From the NCBI RefSeq assembly GCF_009688945.1, contig NZ_AP021874.1, forward strand, positions 3,162,001 through 3,226,000: a stretch of DNA of 64,000 nucleotides, in the 5' to 3' direction. Positions 25,868 through 34,409 of this stretch are shown here, piece after piece; the stretch's first letter is position 1, and each line of letters begins with the position of its first letter. The notes beneath the pieces are model-generated. The model was given only the letters and a program-made list of their open reading frames with translations. It was not told where the DNA came from and did no database searches. Origin of the DNA: Desulfosarcina alkanivorans (lineage in GTDB: Bacteria > Desulfobacterota > Desulfobacteria > Desulfobacterales > Desulfosarcinaceae). Made by a program: the position numbers and the translations under genes.

Positions 25868-26560
25868 TCAAACCGACACCACCTCGAGCGCCCTGACCAG
25901 CAGCATCGCCGCCATGCCGATCATGACCAGGCCGGCCAGGAGATCGGCCTGCTGCCGGAAGCGGTTCAAAAAGACCGCCGCACCGGCGCCCACGGCCAGC
26001 AGCCCCGGCAGGGTGCCCATACCGAAAATCAGGGCCATGGAGGCACCGGCCCATACCTGGGCCCCGGAGAGCGCCTTGGCAAAAGCGGCATAGGAAAGCC
26101 CGCAGGGCAGGCCGCCCAGCACCAGTCCCATGAGAAACAGGTCCAGGTCGCTGCGCTCGCCGGCTGTCCGGGACATGAGGCGCCGCCAGCCGGGCATCCG
26201 GTTGGGCATGGCAATGGCCAGCCACCGGGGTTCGGCGACAATTCCCATGCGGGACAGGCCGAAAAAAAGCAGGAACAGCCCCGCCAAAAGGCCGATCCCC
26301 ACCTGCACCCGGGAGATCCACACCATCGGGTCGCCCCCGACGGCCGCGGCCAGACCGATCAACCCGCTGCCGGCGGCCCCCATGACGGCACCGATGATGC
26401 TGTAGGTGATCAACCGGCCGGCATGGTATGCCAGATGGGCCGAAAACCGGCCGGTCTGGCCGGGGAGGGCCACGATCAGGGGCCCGCACATACCGATGCA
26501 ATGGCCGGTGCCCAGCAGCCCCAGCATGAACAGGGCAATCGTATCCGTTGGCGTTGTCAT
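25868..26560 (-). CDS. Sulfite-exporter/DsbD-2-type membrane protein (TauE/SafE, copper-associated subfamily)
   Basis: 230-aa inner-membrane protein with about six helices. The first reads GLLGTGHCIGMCGPLI and a later one LPCGLSYAAFAKAL, giving paired Cys/His motifs typical of the DsbD_2 (PF13386) subfamily found beside cbb3 oxidase and copper ATPase genes. A hydrophilic loop of about 35 residues separates the two halves. Family members are implicated in copper or thiol handling during oxidase assembly. It is divergent from the NosL-like operon and about 5 kb from the cbb3 region, consistent with such a role, but direct evidence is lacking. Confidence 0.85.
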   Translation of the reverse strand: MTTPTDTIALFMLGLLGTGHCIGMCGPLIVALPGQTGRFSAHLAYHAGRLITYSIIGAVMGAAGSGLIGLAAAVGGDPMVWISRVQVGIGLLAGLFLLFFGLSRMGIVAEPRWLAIAMPNRMPGWRRLMSRTAGERSDLDLFLMGLVLGGLPCGLSYAAFAKALSGAQVWAGASMALIFGMGTLPGLLAVGAGAAVFLNRFRQQADLLAGLVMIGMAAMLLVRALEVVSV

Positions 26561-26769
26561 CTTCTCACCCGCGCCTCAAGTCCCGTCCCATGAGGCGGTT
26601 TGATAATGTGGCGGTCCGTTCAGCATTCAGTCGGGCGATCATTTCAACCGGAGCAAGTCACTGAGTATGTCGAGAATTGAAACCGTCGTCCGCCACCGAT
26701 ATTGGCCGAAACGGGGCTTTTAGAAACCGGCGCCCCTTTCTGCGTGTTTTTCCGGAACGGGCATGTCGA

Positions 26770-26885
26770 GGTCCGGATCGAGGCCGCGGGGTTTCTGAAA
26801 ACACCGGTGCAGCGGCGCTGCGTCGAGGATTTCAAAAACATGGGAAGCAGATGCGGGTCTCAAAATGCCGTTTCCGGGTGGCACG
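26770..26885 (+). repeat. Dispersed nested-hairpin element, copy 3
   Basis: The outer stem GTTTCTGAAA (26791-26800) pairs with TTTCAAAAAC (26830-26839), one mismatch. The inner stem GGTGCAGC (26806-26813) pairs with GCTGCGTC (26817-26824) around GGC. GAGGAT follows the inner stem and GGCCGC precedes the element. The tail AAAATGCCGTTTCCGG matches copy 2. It lies in the 441-base spacer between the TauE/SafE-type gene and the nosL-like gene, in the sense direction of the latter. The rest of the spacer shows no other gene. Confidence 0.75.
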
Positions 26886-27001
26886 ATCTTGCAGTTTCTC
26901 ACAAAAGCGGCTACATTGACACTCTCTTTTTCCGGTTTTCAACAGCCGTTTCGCTTGCATTAACAACCTCATCATTTTTCTGACTAAAAGGAGGCACCGA
27001 T

Positions 27002-27565
27002 TTGAAATTCTCATCGGACACCGGTCAATGGCTGCGGGCAACCCTTGTAATGGTCGTCCTCGTTCTCGTTCCCGGAGCCGCGCCGGCGGCCGAGGGCGGG
27101 CCGGCCCCGGCATTGAAATCACTTTCGGCAGACGGGCAGATGACCCTCAGCGAGACCGACCGCTGCCCGGTCTGCGCCATGTTTCCCGCCCGGCGCCCGC
27201 GGACCGCCGCGGCCATGACGCTGAAAAGCGGTGAGACGTTTTATTTTTGCGGCAACGGCTGCCTGCTGAGAACATGGCTGAGGCCCGCGGCCTACCTGGG
27301 AAAAACCCGGGCTCAGATCGACCGTCTCGTGGTCCGGGACTACTTTTCCGGCCAACCCATTGACGGGCGAACGGCCACCTGGGTGGCCGGTTCCGATGTG
27401 GTGGGCCCCATGGGCCCGGCCATCATCGCCCTGGGTGACCCCGGGCAGCTGGCCGTCTTCAAGGACCGCCATGGCGGAAAAACCGTATTCACTTTCGATC
27501 AGGTCGACGACGATCTGTGGAAACAGATCAGCCGCCGCGAATTGCCGGCGGCCCGGGCGGATTGA
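27002..27565 (+). CDS. NosL-like copper-handling protein (TTG start)
   Basis: 187-aa exported protein. Residues 10-31 are a signal peptide ending in an Ala-rich cleavage site (APAAE); there is no lipobox Cys, unlike classical NosL lipoproteins. DRCPVCAMFPARRP and FYFCGNGCLLRTW carry the Cys/Met pairs that bind Cu(I) in NosL/MerB-like folds. The start is the TTG at 27002 preceded by AAGGAGGCACCGA. NosL delivers copper to nitrous oxide reductase, but no nosZ is present. It heads an operon with an ABC transporter and lies upstream of a cbb3-type oxidase, so copper delivery to that oxidase is a reasonable inference. Confidence 0.82.
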   Translation: MKFSSDTGQWLRATLVMVVLVLVPGAAPAAEGGPAPALKSLSADGQMTLSETDRCPVCAMFPARRPRTAAAMTLKSGETFYFCGNGCLLRTWLRPAAYLGKTRAQIDRLVVRDYFSGQPIDGRTATWVAGSDVVGPMGPAIIALGDPGQLAVFKDRHGGKTVFTFDQVDDDLWKQISRRELPAARAD

Positions 27566-27582
27566 ATCCTCGGGCCCGCCTG

Positions 27583-27870
27583 ATGGAATGCCGGCCTGAT
27601 CGGAAAACCCGTCGGCTGCCGGCACCGTGTCAGACGGCACGGCGCCTGTTGACCATCGCCGTTCTGGCCAGCGTCCTGGTGGCCCTGGTCGTCGCCGGCG
27701 ACCGGGCCATGCGGGGCTGCCACCAGGATGACGACGCCAGGGCGTGGATGGCGGCATTGTCCCTTTCCGCACCGGCCCTTTACGCCGCCGGCGGCCCCAT
27801 GCGCCATCCGGAAACCGAGCACCCGGCGGTTGACCTGCGATTCTCTCCCGGCCTGGGAAGGGCCCCATGA
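27583..27870 (+). CDS. Small single-pass membrane protein of the NosL/ABC operon
   Basis: 95-aa protein with a basic N-terminus, one membrane helix (LLTIAVLASVLVALVVAG, residues about 22-39) and a short outer domain ending HPETEHPAVDLRFSPGLG. The tail holds a single Cys near the membrane (RGCHQDD) and several His, so metal contact is possible but unproven. I do not recognise a named family. Its stop overlaps the next start (ATGA at 27867), which supports it being a real gene although no strong ribosome site is seen. Confidence 0.65.
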   Translation: MECRPDRKTRRLPAPCQTARRLLTIAVLASVLVALVVAGDRAMRGCHQDDDARAWMAALSLSAPALYAAGGPMRHPETEHPAVDLRFSPGLGRAP

Positions 27871-29024
27871 AAACGAAGCCCGGATTCACCCCCATGGCCA
27901 TCTGGGCCGCACGCGAAATCCAGCGCCATGCGGGCCGGGCCGTGCTTCTGTTTGCCTGCCTGGCCAGCCTGGTTTTTCTGACCGCCACCCCCCTGCTGTT
28001 CAGCCAGGCACTGGACACGACCTGGGCCAACCTCATGGACCAGGCGCCGGATCTCGTGGTCAGGCGTATCGACAGCGGCGGATGGGCCCCCATCCCCGCC
28101 CGGGCCGCAGTGGCCCTGGCCGCAAAAGTCCCCGGCGCCCTCAACCCCACCGCACGGCTGTGGGGCGTGGTGCCGGGTCCGGCGGGCCCGGTCACCGTCG
28201 TTGCCACCGATGGCATCATCCCTGAAACGGTGCGCCGGGGGCTCAAGGCCCCGGTGGCCGGACAGGCCGTGGTGGGCCTGGGTGTGACCCGCGACATGCC
28301 GGGCAGCCGGTTGAAGCTGGGCGGCCGCATCCCCGTCACCCTGGAGGTCGTCGGCACCTTCCCGGCCGGCACCGGTCTGGCCACCCATGACCTGGTCTGG
28401 ATGACCCCGGGTGATGCCCGCCAGTTGCTGGGACTGGCGCCGGATCAGGCCAGCGACCTGGCCGTCCATCTGTTCCGGAGGGAGGAGGAACAGGCCATCC
28501 AGACCGATCTGGCCGCCGCCTTTCCCTGGCCCGTACGCATTACCGATCGCAGCACCGGCACCCTTCGCCATCACACCCTGGCCGTCCGCAGCGGCGGCAT
28601 GGCGGTGGTGGCCGGTATCCCGGCCCTGCTGGCCCTGCTGCTGATCGTCACCGGCACGGTCGTCGACACCGCCGGCCAGCGGTCCCATTGGGGCCTGCTC
28701 AAATCCACGGGGTGGACCACCGCAGACATTGTGCGCCTTCAAATCATCAAGGCCGCCATCGTGGGCGTCCCGGCGGTAATGCTGGGTCTGGCGGCGGCCT
28801 ACGGGGCGGTCTTCTATCCGCCCGTCGCCGGGGTCACCGCGTACTGGATCACCGGCGGCCAGCACCTGCCGCGGCTGACCCTGGCCGGCACCGGTGCCAT
28901 GATGATCATGATCGAAATCGCCGCCATGGTGGGGCTGCCCTTCATGGCTGCCGTTTTTCTCACCAGCCTTCGGGGCGCGGCGGGGGCACCGTGGCGCATG
29001 CTTCAGGCGGACCCATGGAACTGA
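27867..29024 (+). CDS. ABC transporter permease, FtsX/MacB type
   Basis: 385-aa inner-membrane protein with the MacB/LolC topology: one helix near residues 25-45, a large periplasmic domain (about 50-250) and three C-terminal helices with the FtsX-like stretch SHWGLLKSTGWTTADIVRLQIIKAA. It overlaps its ATPase gene by 10 bases and the small membrane-protein gene by 4. Such transporters usually work as mechanotransducers on periplasmic partners rather than pumping solute. With NosL-like and Cys-rich partners, it may act in the assembly of a periplasmic metalloprotein (inference). Confidence 0.85.
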   Translation: MKTKPGFTPMAIWAAREIQRHAGRAVLLFACLASLVFLTATPLLFSQALDTTWANLMDQAPDLVVRRIDSGGWAPIPARAAVALAAKVPGALNPTARLWGVVPGPAGPVTVVATDGIIPETVRRGLKAPVAGQAVVGLGVTRDMPGSRLKLGGRIPVTLEVVGTFPAGTGLATHDLVWMTPGDARQLLGLAPDQASDLAVHLFRREEEQAIQTDLAAAFPWPVRITDRSTGTLRHHTLAVRSGGMAVVAGIPALLALLLIVTGTVVDTAGQRSHWGLLKSTGWTTADIVRLQIIKAAIVGVPAVMLGLAAAYGAVFYPPVAGVTAYWITGGQHLPRLTLAGTGAMMIMIEIAAMVGLPFMAAVFLTSLRGAAGAPWRMLQADPWN

Positions 29025-29722
29025 ACACCGGACTGGCCTGCCGCCGGCTCGATTTCCGGTGGCCGGGAAAACAGGCCGAGGCCCCCCCCGTGCTGGAATC
29101 GGTCGAGGCGCAATTTTCTCCGGGCACGGTCAACCTGGTGACCGGTGCAACCGGCAGCGGCAAGAGTACGCTCCTGCATCTGCTGGCCGGCCTGCTTCGC
29201 CCCACGGCCGGCGAGATATGGGCCGACGGACAACCGGTTTCCCGCTGGCCGTCGCGGCACCGTGACGCGTGGCGGCAGCAGACCGGCATCGTTTTTCAGC
29301 ACCTGGCATTGATACCGGACCTCACCGTGGCGGAGAACCTGGTGCTGCCGCTGATCCCGCGGCAGATCGTCTGGTCCCGCATACAGGCCCGCATCCACCG
29401 GCAGCTTGCCGTCGCCGGCCTGTCCGACCTGGCCGACACCCCGGCAAGCGCCCTGTCCGGCGGGCAGCGGCAACGGGTCGCGATGGCCCGGGGCCTGGTG
29501 GTCCGGCCCCGGTTTCTCCTGGCCGATGAGCCCACCGCCTTTCAGGATGACGACCATGCATTACAGATCGGTGAAATGATGGCCGCCGCCGCCCATGACG
29601 GCGCGGTGGTCGTCGTCTGTTCTCACGACCCGCGGCTGCGGTCATCCCATCGGGTTGACCGCCGGTTTCTATTGGACTCGGCATCCCTGGTCGAGACCCC
29701 GGACAGCCTGGCAGCGCCATGA
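29015..29722 (+). CDS. ABC transporter ATPase, LolD/MacB type
   Basis: 235-aa ATPase partner of the FtsX-type permease. Walker A GATGSGKST, Q-loop GIVFQHLALIPDLTVAENLVLPL, signature LSGGQRQRVAMARG, Walker B FLLADEPTAFQ (Thr-Ala in place of the usual catalytic Glu-Pro-Thr-Gly-Asn run) and H-loop VVVCSHDPR. The catalytic Glu after the Walker B Asp is present (DEP). The start at 29015 overlaps the permease end, and its stop overlaps the next start (ATGA at 29719), so all are translationally coupled. Confidence 0.9.
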   Translation: MELNTGLACRRLDFRWPGKQAEAPPVLESVEAQFSPGTVNLVTGATGSGKSTLLHLLAGLLRPTAGEIWADGQPVSRWPSRHRDAWRQQTGIVFQHLALIPDLTVAENLVLPLIPRQIVWSRIQARIHRQLAVAGLSDLADTPASALSGGQRQRVAMARGLVVRPRFLLADEPTAFQDDDHALQIGEMMAAAAHDGAVVVVCSHDPRLRSSHRVDRRFLLDSASLVETPDSLAAP

Positions 29723-30753
29723 TCTGGCACCCCCTGGTATGGGCATTCTGGGCGGCGGCGGTCACCGGCGTTCTGCTTTATTCAACCGGCGCCGCTCAGG
29801 CCGTGGACGTGATGCTGAACTGGGCCCCGGGGCGAGCGGACGCCGACCAGCTGCAACGTGAGCGCCGTGCGGAAACGGCTGCGTTGCTTGGGCACTGGGC
29901 GTTGGGCAGCCTGACAGCGGCGGCCATGCTGGGGCTGGTGGGAATCGCCGTGGCCTGGCATCGGATCGTTCCCGGTGCCATGTGCGGTACCGGCGTCCTG
30001 CAGGCCATGGGAACCGACGGCAGCCGGGCCATGATTTTCTGGAGCCTCACCCTGATGATCCTCTACGGCTGGGGCACCCTGGATCGCCTGGACAGCCGTC
30101 ATCCGCAAGGATACCTGACCCAGGCCGCGGCGCGGACGATGATCTGTGCCGCCCCCTTCCTTGTCCTGGCCGTCTTCTTCTCATGGCAGGCCCTGATGCG
30201 GATTGAAAACGTCACCCCGGTCAGCTGCTGCGCGGTGGTCTACGACCGGGTACTGGACGATGCCTCCGGGTCCGCGGCCATGAAACGGCTGGCACCGGCC
30301 TTCCTCTGGGGAAGCCTGGCGGGCAGCGCGGCATTGCTGATCCTCGCGGTGGCCGGCATCCGCCGCCCGGGCCGCGGCGCGGGCGGCCTGGGTTGCGCCA
30401 TCGCCGTCCTCTGGTCCGTGGGGGCAACGGTTTCCGTCAAGCAGGTGTGGTCCGCCTACTACTACCAGGTTCTCTCCCATCCCTGCCCATGGTGCCTGTT
30501 CCTGCCGGACTATTACGGCGCCGGGTTCTTCATTTTCGCCTGCGTGGCCGTAGTCGTCATGGAGAGCACGGCACTCTGGCTGGCCGACCGCACCCGCAGC
30601 CGATTCCCGAACCTGGCCGATCCATCCGAAACCCGCATCCGGCGGGCCGCCTGGCGGACCCTCATCGCCCTGGTCGGATTCACGGTCCTGGCCACCGGAC
30701 CGGCCATCGCCTGGCGCCTGCACACCGGGGTCTGGCTCGACGGCGCACCCTGA
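29719..30753 (+). CDS. Polytopic membrane protein with paired Cys motifs (VKOR-like feature)
   Basis: 344-aa protein with about eight membrane helices. Two Cys motifs stand out: PVSCCAVVYD and HPCPWCLFLPDYYG. The second, CPWC at a helix edge, resembles the redox CxxC of vitamin-K-epoxide-reductase/DsbB-type proteins. I do not recognise an established family. As last gene of the NosL-ABC operon it could keep Cu-binding cysteines reduced or move electrons between the quinone pool and periplasmic thiols; this is inference from position and motifs. Confidence 0.7.
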   Translation: MIWHPLVWAFWAAAVTGVLLYSTGAAQAVDVMLNWAPGRADADQLQRERRAETAALLGHWALGSLTAAAMLGLVGIAVAWHRIVPGAMCGTGVLQAMGTDGSRAMIFWSLTLMILYGWGTLDRLDSRHPQGYLTQAAARTMICAAPFLVLAVFFSWQALMRIENVTPVSCCAVVYDRVLDDASGSAAMKRLAPAFLWGSLAGSAALLILAVAGIRRPGRGAGGLGCAIAVLWSVGATVSVKQVWSAYYYQVLSHPCPWCLFLPDYYGAGFFIFACVAVVVMESTALWLADRTRSRFPNLADPSETRIRRAAWRTLIALVGFTVLATGPAIAWRLHTGVWLDGAP

Positions 30754-31135
30754 TCCGTGCAGCAGCCGGGAACCCGTAAGGTTCGGTGGAGGGCGACGCC
30801 CACTGCGATTGACGCCGGCATCCCTGCGGGGCCACAGCCGTCGACATCGACGCCATTTCTCATTCCTTCGTGCCTGCAGGGCCTTTGCCCCTGCTGCCCG
30901 CAGGCAACCGGGGCTCGCGTTAGGCAATTGACAACCCCATCAGGCTTTTGTTATCGTGACACCAATTTACATCAAACCGTTTCATTCCCGACAAATACCA
31001 GCAGCACGGCCGCACCGCTGACGCCGGATTGAGAATGTCATTGACATTGAGCCGTCCATCGACAGCAGGATAGGTACCGCACCCGACCAATTCATGCCAT
31101 CGGCATGGAAAACCTGGCACGAACGGGCATCACGC
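30754..31135. other. Spacer upstream of the ACIII-like operon
   Basis: 382 bases. GTGGAGGGCGACGCCCAC (about 30787-30805) can form a hairpin near the start. TTGACA at about 30928 has no good -10 partner at 16-18 bases. No gene is seen. The promoter of the actB operon is expected here but was not identified with confidence. Confidence 0.25.
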
Positions 31136-34081
31136 ATGAATCGCAGAACCTTTCTCAAGATCGCATCCATGGGCAGCGTCGCCTTGGCCACCGGCTGCTC
31201 CACCGAATCCGAAAACAACCTGTTCACCATGGTCCAGGCCACGGAGGACATGGTCACCGGCAAGGAAGCCTGGTATGCCTCCACCTGCCGGGAATGTCCG
31301 GCCGGCTGCGGCGTCCTGGCCAAAAACCGTGAAGGACGGATCATCAAGCTCGAGGGCAATGGCCTGCACCCGGTCAACCGGGGCGCCCTCTGCATCCGGG
31401 GCCAGGCCGCCCTCCAGGGGATTTACAACCCCGACCGCCTGCGCACCCCGCAGCTGAAAACCGGGGACGGCTGGCAGGAGATTCCTTTTTACGAAGCCGA
31501 GGCATTGATCCGAAAACGGGCCGCAGCGGCCGCCGGCCGAGGTGCCGGCCGCATCACCATGGTGACCGAAACCGTCGGCCGGACCCAGCTGGATCTCTTT
31601 GCCACGGTGTTGCGGCATTTCGACAGCCAGCCGCCCGTGGTTTTCGAACCCCTGGCCTATGAAGCCCTCAAATTTGCCTATCAGGAGATTTTCGGGGCCG
31701 CCGTTTTACCGGTACTGCGCATGGAACAGGCCGATGTGCTGGTCGGCTTCGGTGCCGATTTTCTGGAGACCTGGCTCTCGCCGGTGGAATACGCCCGCAA
31801 GTTCAAGGCCATGCACCTGCTCAGCAACGGCGGCAAAGGTGTGTTCGTCCAGGTAAGCCCGTTCCAGTCGCTCACCGGCGCCAATGCCGACCGCTGGATC
31901 GGCTGCCGGCCCGGCACGGAAGCGGCGGTGATCATGGGGTTGGTCCGGATGGTCGTCGGCGGTGAAAACGGGCGGAACGTCCATCGGGACGTGCGCAAGG
32001 CCCTGGCCGGGATGGCCGAAGCCTTCACCCCGGAAGCGGTGGCCCGGATGTCGGGCGTCAGCGTGGAAGACCAGGCCGTCGTCGGGCGGCAATTGCTGGC
32101 GGCCAGACGCCCCCTGGTCCTGGGGCCGGGATGCGGCACCGACGGCGGCGGTGCAGTGGCCGCGGAACTGGCTGGCCTTTTTCTCAACCTGGCCCTGGAC
32201 CCCGAATTGTCCCTGTTCGATTTCAACAACCGTCACCGGGTGGAGATCGCCGACCGGCGGTCCACCGTGCTGGCGGCGTTCGATGCCATGGATGAAAAAT
32301 CCGTGGACCTGGTCCTGCTCAACAACGTCAACCCGGTCTTCGCCATTCCCGGGGGCGACCGTATTGCCGGGACGCTGAGCGATAAAAAGCGATTCGTGGT
32401 GGCCTTTTCCAATTTCGTCGACGAGACCGCCGCCACGGCCGATCTGATCGTACCGGTGCAGATGGCCCTGGAAACCTGGGACGCCTTTGAAAGCAGCAGC
32501 ACCACCATGGGCACCCTGCAGCCGACCATGGGCAAAATAACCCAGGCGCCTGCGCTGGGGGATCTGCTGCTCAATCTGCTGCCGCCCGACAAGCGGCCCG
32601 CGACGGACTACCAGTCCATGGTGACCGCTGCCGTTCTGGCCGGTCAGGAGGATGAGACCCCCACCACCTGGCTGAAGACGATCCAGACAGGCGGCCGCTT
32701 TTCCAAAGGTAAGTCCTCGGGCAAGGCTCCCGGGGCCGGCATGAAAGCCGCGGCCACCCTGGAACGCTACCTGGCGGCGCTGCCGCAAGCAGACGCGGCG
32801 GATGTACTCGTGGCCCCGCCCTCCATCCGTTTTTTCGACGGCCGGGGCGCCAACCGGCCATGGTTGATCGAAACGCCCGATACCCTCACCCAGATCCCCT
32901 GGCAGACCACGGCCCTGATCCATCCGGACCGCATGGCCGCCGACGGACTGAAGGAAGGTGACGGCGTCGTCCTGGAAACCGGAGCCGGAACGATCGAATT
33001 GCCGGTCTACCCTTACGCGGGGGTTTTCCCCGGAGCCGTTGTGGTGCCCGTCGGACAGGGACACACGGCCTTCGGCCGCTGGGCCAGCGACCAGGGCGTA
33101 AACCCCATCGCCGCACTGGATCCATCGCTGGATGCCGACGCAGGGGCGCCGTCGTTGGCGACCCCCCTGACAAGCCTGACAAAAACCGGCCGAACCGTGG
33201 CCCTGGCCAGTACCTCGGGCCACCGGGAGTCCCTGCACCGTAAAATCGCCCTGACCGTTCCCATCGAACAGGTCGGCCACCCGGACGGGCACGGTAAACC
33301 GGGCCTGACCATGGACAATTTTCCGCTGACCCCGCCGACCCCCGAGGGATACGATCCCAAACGGGATCTCTACCCGCCCCATGACCATGACGGCTACCGG
33401 TGGGCCATGGTCGTGGACATGGACCGCTGCATCGGCTGCAGCGCCTGCGTGGCGGCCTGCTATGCGGAGAACAACATCGGCATTGTGGGCGAAAAGCGGA
33501 TCCTGGAAGGCCGCGAGATGGCCTGGCTGCAGATCCAGCGTTACCACGACCCGGCGGACATGGCCCGCATGACCTTTCTGCCCATGATGTGCCAGCACTG
33601 CGACAATGCCCCCTGCGAGGCGGTCTGCCCGGTCTACGCCCCCCACCACTCCAAGGAGGGGCTCAACAACCAGATTTACAACCGCTGCATCGGCACGCGT
33701 TTTTGCGCCCAGAACTGCCCCTACAAGGTGCGGCGCTTCAACTGGTTCGACTGGCAGTGGCCCGAGCCGCTGGACATGCAGCTCAACCCCAACGTCACCG
33801 TGCGCAGCAAGGGCGTGATGGAAAAATGCTCCTTTTGCATCCAGCGCATCAAGGACGCCCACAACACGGCCAAGAATGAAGGCCGGGCCATCCGCGACGG
33901 CGAAGTGGTGCCGGCCTGCGCCCAGACCTGCCCCACCGGCGCGCTGACCTTCGGCAGCCTCATGGATCCGGCCAGCCGGGTGAGCCGGCTGATCAGGGAT
34001 CCGCGGGCCTACCAGGTGATGGGCTACCTGAACACCAAGCCGGCGGTGATTTACCTGAAGAAGGTGGTGCAGAAGGTTTAG
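31136..34081 (+). CDS. actB: ACIII-like iron-sulfur/molybdopterin-fold subunit (ActB-type fusion)
   Basis: 981-aa exported subunit. MNRRTFLKIASMG is a twin-arginine signal and LATGC a lipobox-like site at Cys21. Residues 45-700 have the molybdopterin-oxidoreductase fold. The C-terminal part (about 745-981) is a ferredoxin-type PsrB/NrfC domain with RCIGCSACVAACYAEN, CQHCDNAPCEAVCP, CIGTRFCAQNCPYKVRRF and CSFCIQRI..CAQTCPTGAL. Unlike typical ActB, the N-terminal domain keeps four Cys (51, 54, 58, 86) in the CxxCxxxC...C spacing that binds [4Fe-4S] in molybdenum enzymes. The start at 31136 is set by the Tat motif. It is followed by NrfD, DUF3341 and further Act subunits, so it belongs to a quinol:electron-acceptor complex of the ACIII/PSR/Qrc superfamily. 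Confidence 0.88.
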   Translation: MNRRTFLKIASMGSVALATGCSTESENNLFTMVQATEDMVTGKEAWYASTCRECPAGCGVLAKNREGRIIKLEGNGLHPVNRGALCIRGQAALQGIYNPDRLRTPQLKTGDGWQEIPFYEAEALIRKRAAAAAGRGAGRITMVTETVGRTQLDLFATVLRHFDSQPPVVFEPLAYEALKFAYQEIFGAAVLPVLRMEQADVLVGFGADFLETWLSPVEYARKFKAMHLLSNGGKGVFVQVSPFQSLTGANADRWIGCRPGTEAAVIMGLVRMVVGGENGRNVHRDVRKALAGMAEAFTPEAVARMSGVSVEDQAVVGRQLLAARRPLVLGPGCGTDGGGAVAAELAGLFLNLALDPELSLFDFNNRHRVEIADRRSTVLAAFDAMDEKSVDLVLLNNVNPVFAIPGGDRIAGTLSDKKRFVVAFSNFVDETAATADLIVPVQMALETWDAFESSSTTMGTLQPTMGKITQAPALGDLLLNLLPPDKRPATDYQSMVTAAVLAGQEDETPTTWLKTIQTGGRFSKGKSSGKAPGAGMKAAATLERYLAALPQADAADVLVAPPSIRFFDGRGANRPWLIETPDTLTQIPWQTTALIHPDRMAADGLKEGDGVVLETGAGTIELPVYPYAGVFPGAVVVPVGQGHTAFGRWASDQGVNPIAALDPSLDADAGAPSLATPLTSLTKTGRTVALASTSGHRESLHRKIALTVPIEQVGHPDGHGKPGLTMDNFPLTPPTPEGYDPKRDLYPPHDHDGYRWAMVVDMDRCIGCSACVAACYAENNIGIVGEKRILEGREMAWLQIQRYHDPADMARMTFLPMMCQHCDNAPCEAVCPVYAPHHSKEGLNNQIYNRCIGTRFCAQNCPYKVRRFNWFDWQWPEPLDMQLNPNVTVRSKGVMEKCSFCIQRIKDAHNTAKNEGRAIRDGEVVPACAQTCPTGALTFGSLMDPASRVSRLIRDPRAYQVMGYLNTKPAVIYLKKVVQKV

Positions 34082-34291
34082 GCATGTATGTGTTTAGACC
34101 GAAGGCGGAAGGGTTGTCGGATGAGGACTCGGAATAAAATTCAGAAGTCAGGAGATAGGAGGAAAACGGTTTCACTGCGCTCCGGTGTTGTTTTAAAAAG
34201 ACCGAGCCGAAGGCAAATCCGCACTTCTGGATGCTAAATTCTGGATAATTGTCGCAAAAGAAACGGTGATCGACACAAAAAGTTGGGAAAA

Positions 34292-34391
34292 GGCTTCCTG
34301 AGAATGCTTTTGGCAAGGCCAGAGGAAGGAAGCTGTATTCGGATATACCGCGACGACCGATAACGCCGTCCAAAAGCGTTCTCAGGAAGCC
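34292..34391. repeat. 100-bp inverted repeat between actB and actC
   Basis: Bases 34292-34313 and 34370-34391 are 22-base inverted arms (left begins GGCTTCCTGAGAA, right ends TTCTCAGGAAGCC) with one mismatch, enclosing 56 bases. It occupies the right part of the 328-base actB-actC spacer, ending 18 bases before the actC ATG. It may be a small mobile repeat or an RNA structure in the operon transcript. The left part of the spacer is low-complexity and holds no gene. Confidence 0.8.
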
Positions 34392-34409
34392 GACATACAT
34401 AGGGAAGCA

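Noticed and set aside
26879..26894. Sigma-54-like sequence TGGCACGATCTTGCAG upstream of the nosL-like gene
   Set aside because: The GG-to-GC spacing is one base shorter than the strict -24/-12 arrangement, which normally abolishes sigma-54 promoter activity.
31114..31130. TGGCACGAACGGGCA before actB as a second sigma-54 site
   Set aside because: Spacing is again one short, the -12 part is poor, and it lies within 22 bases of the start codon.
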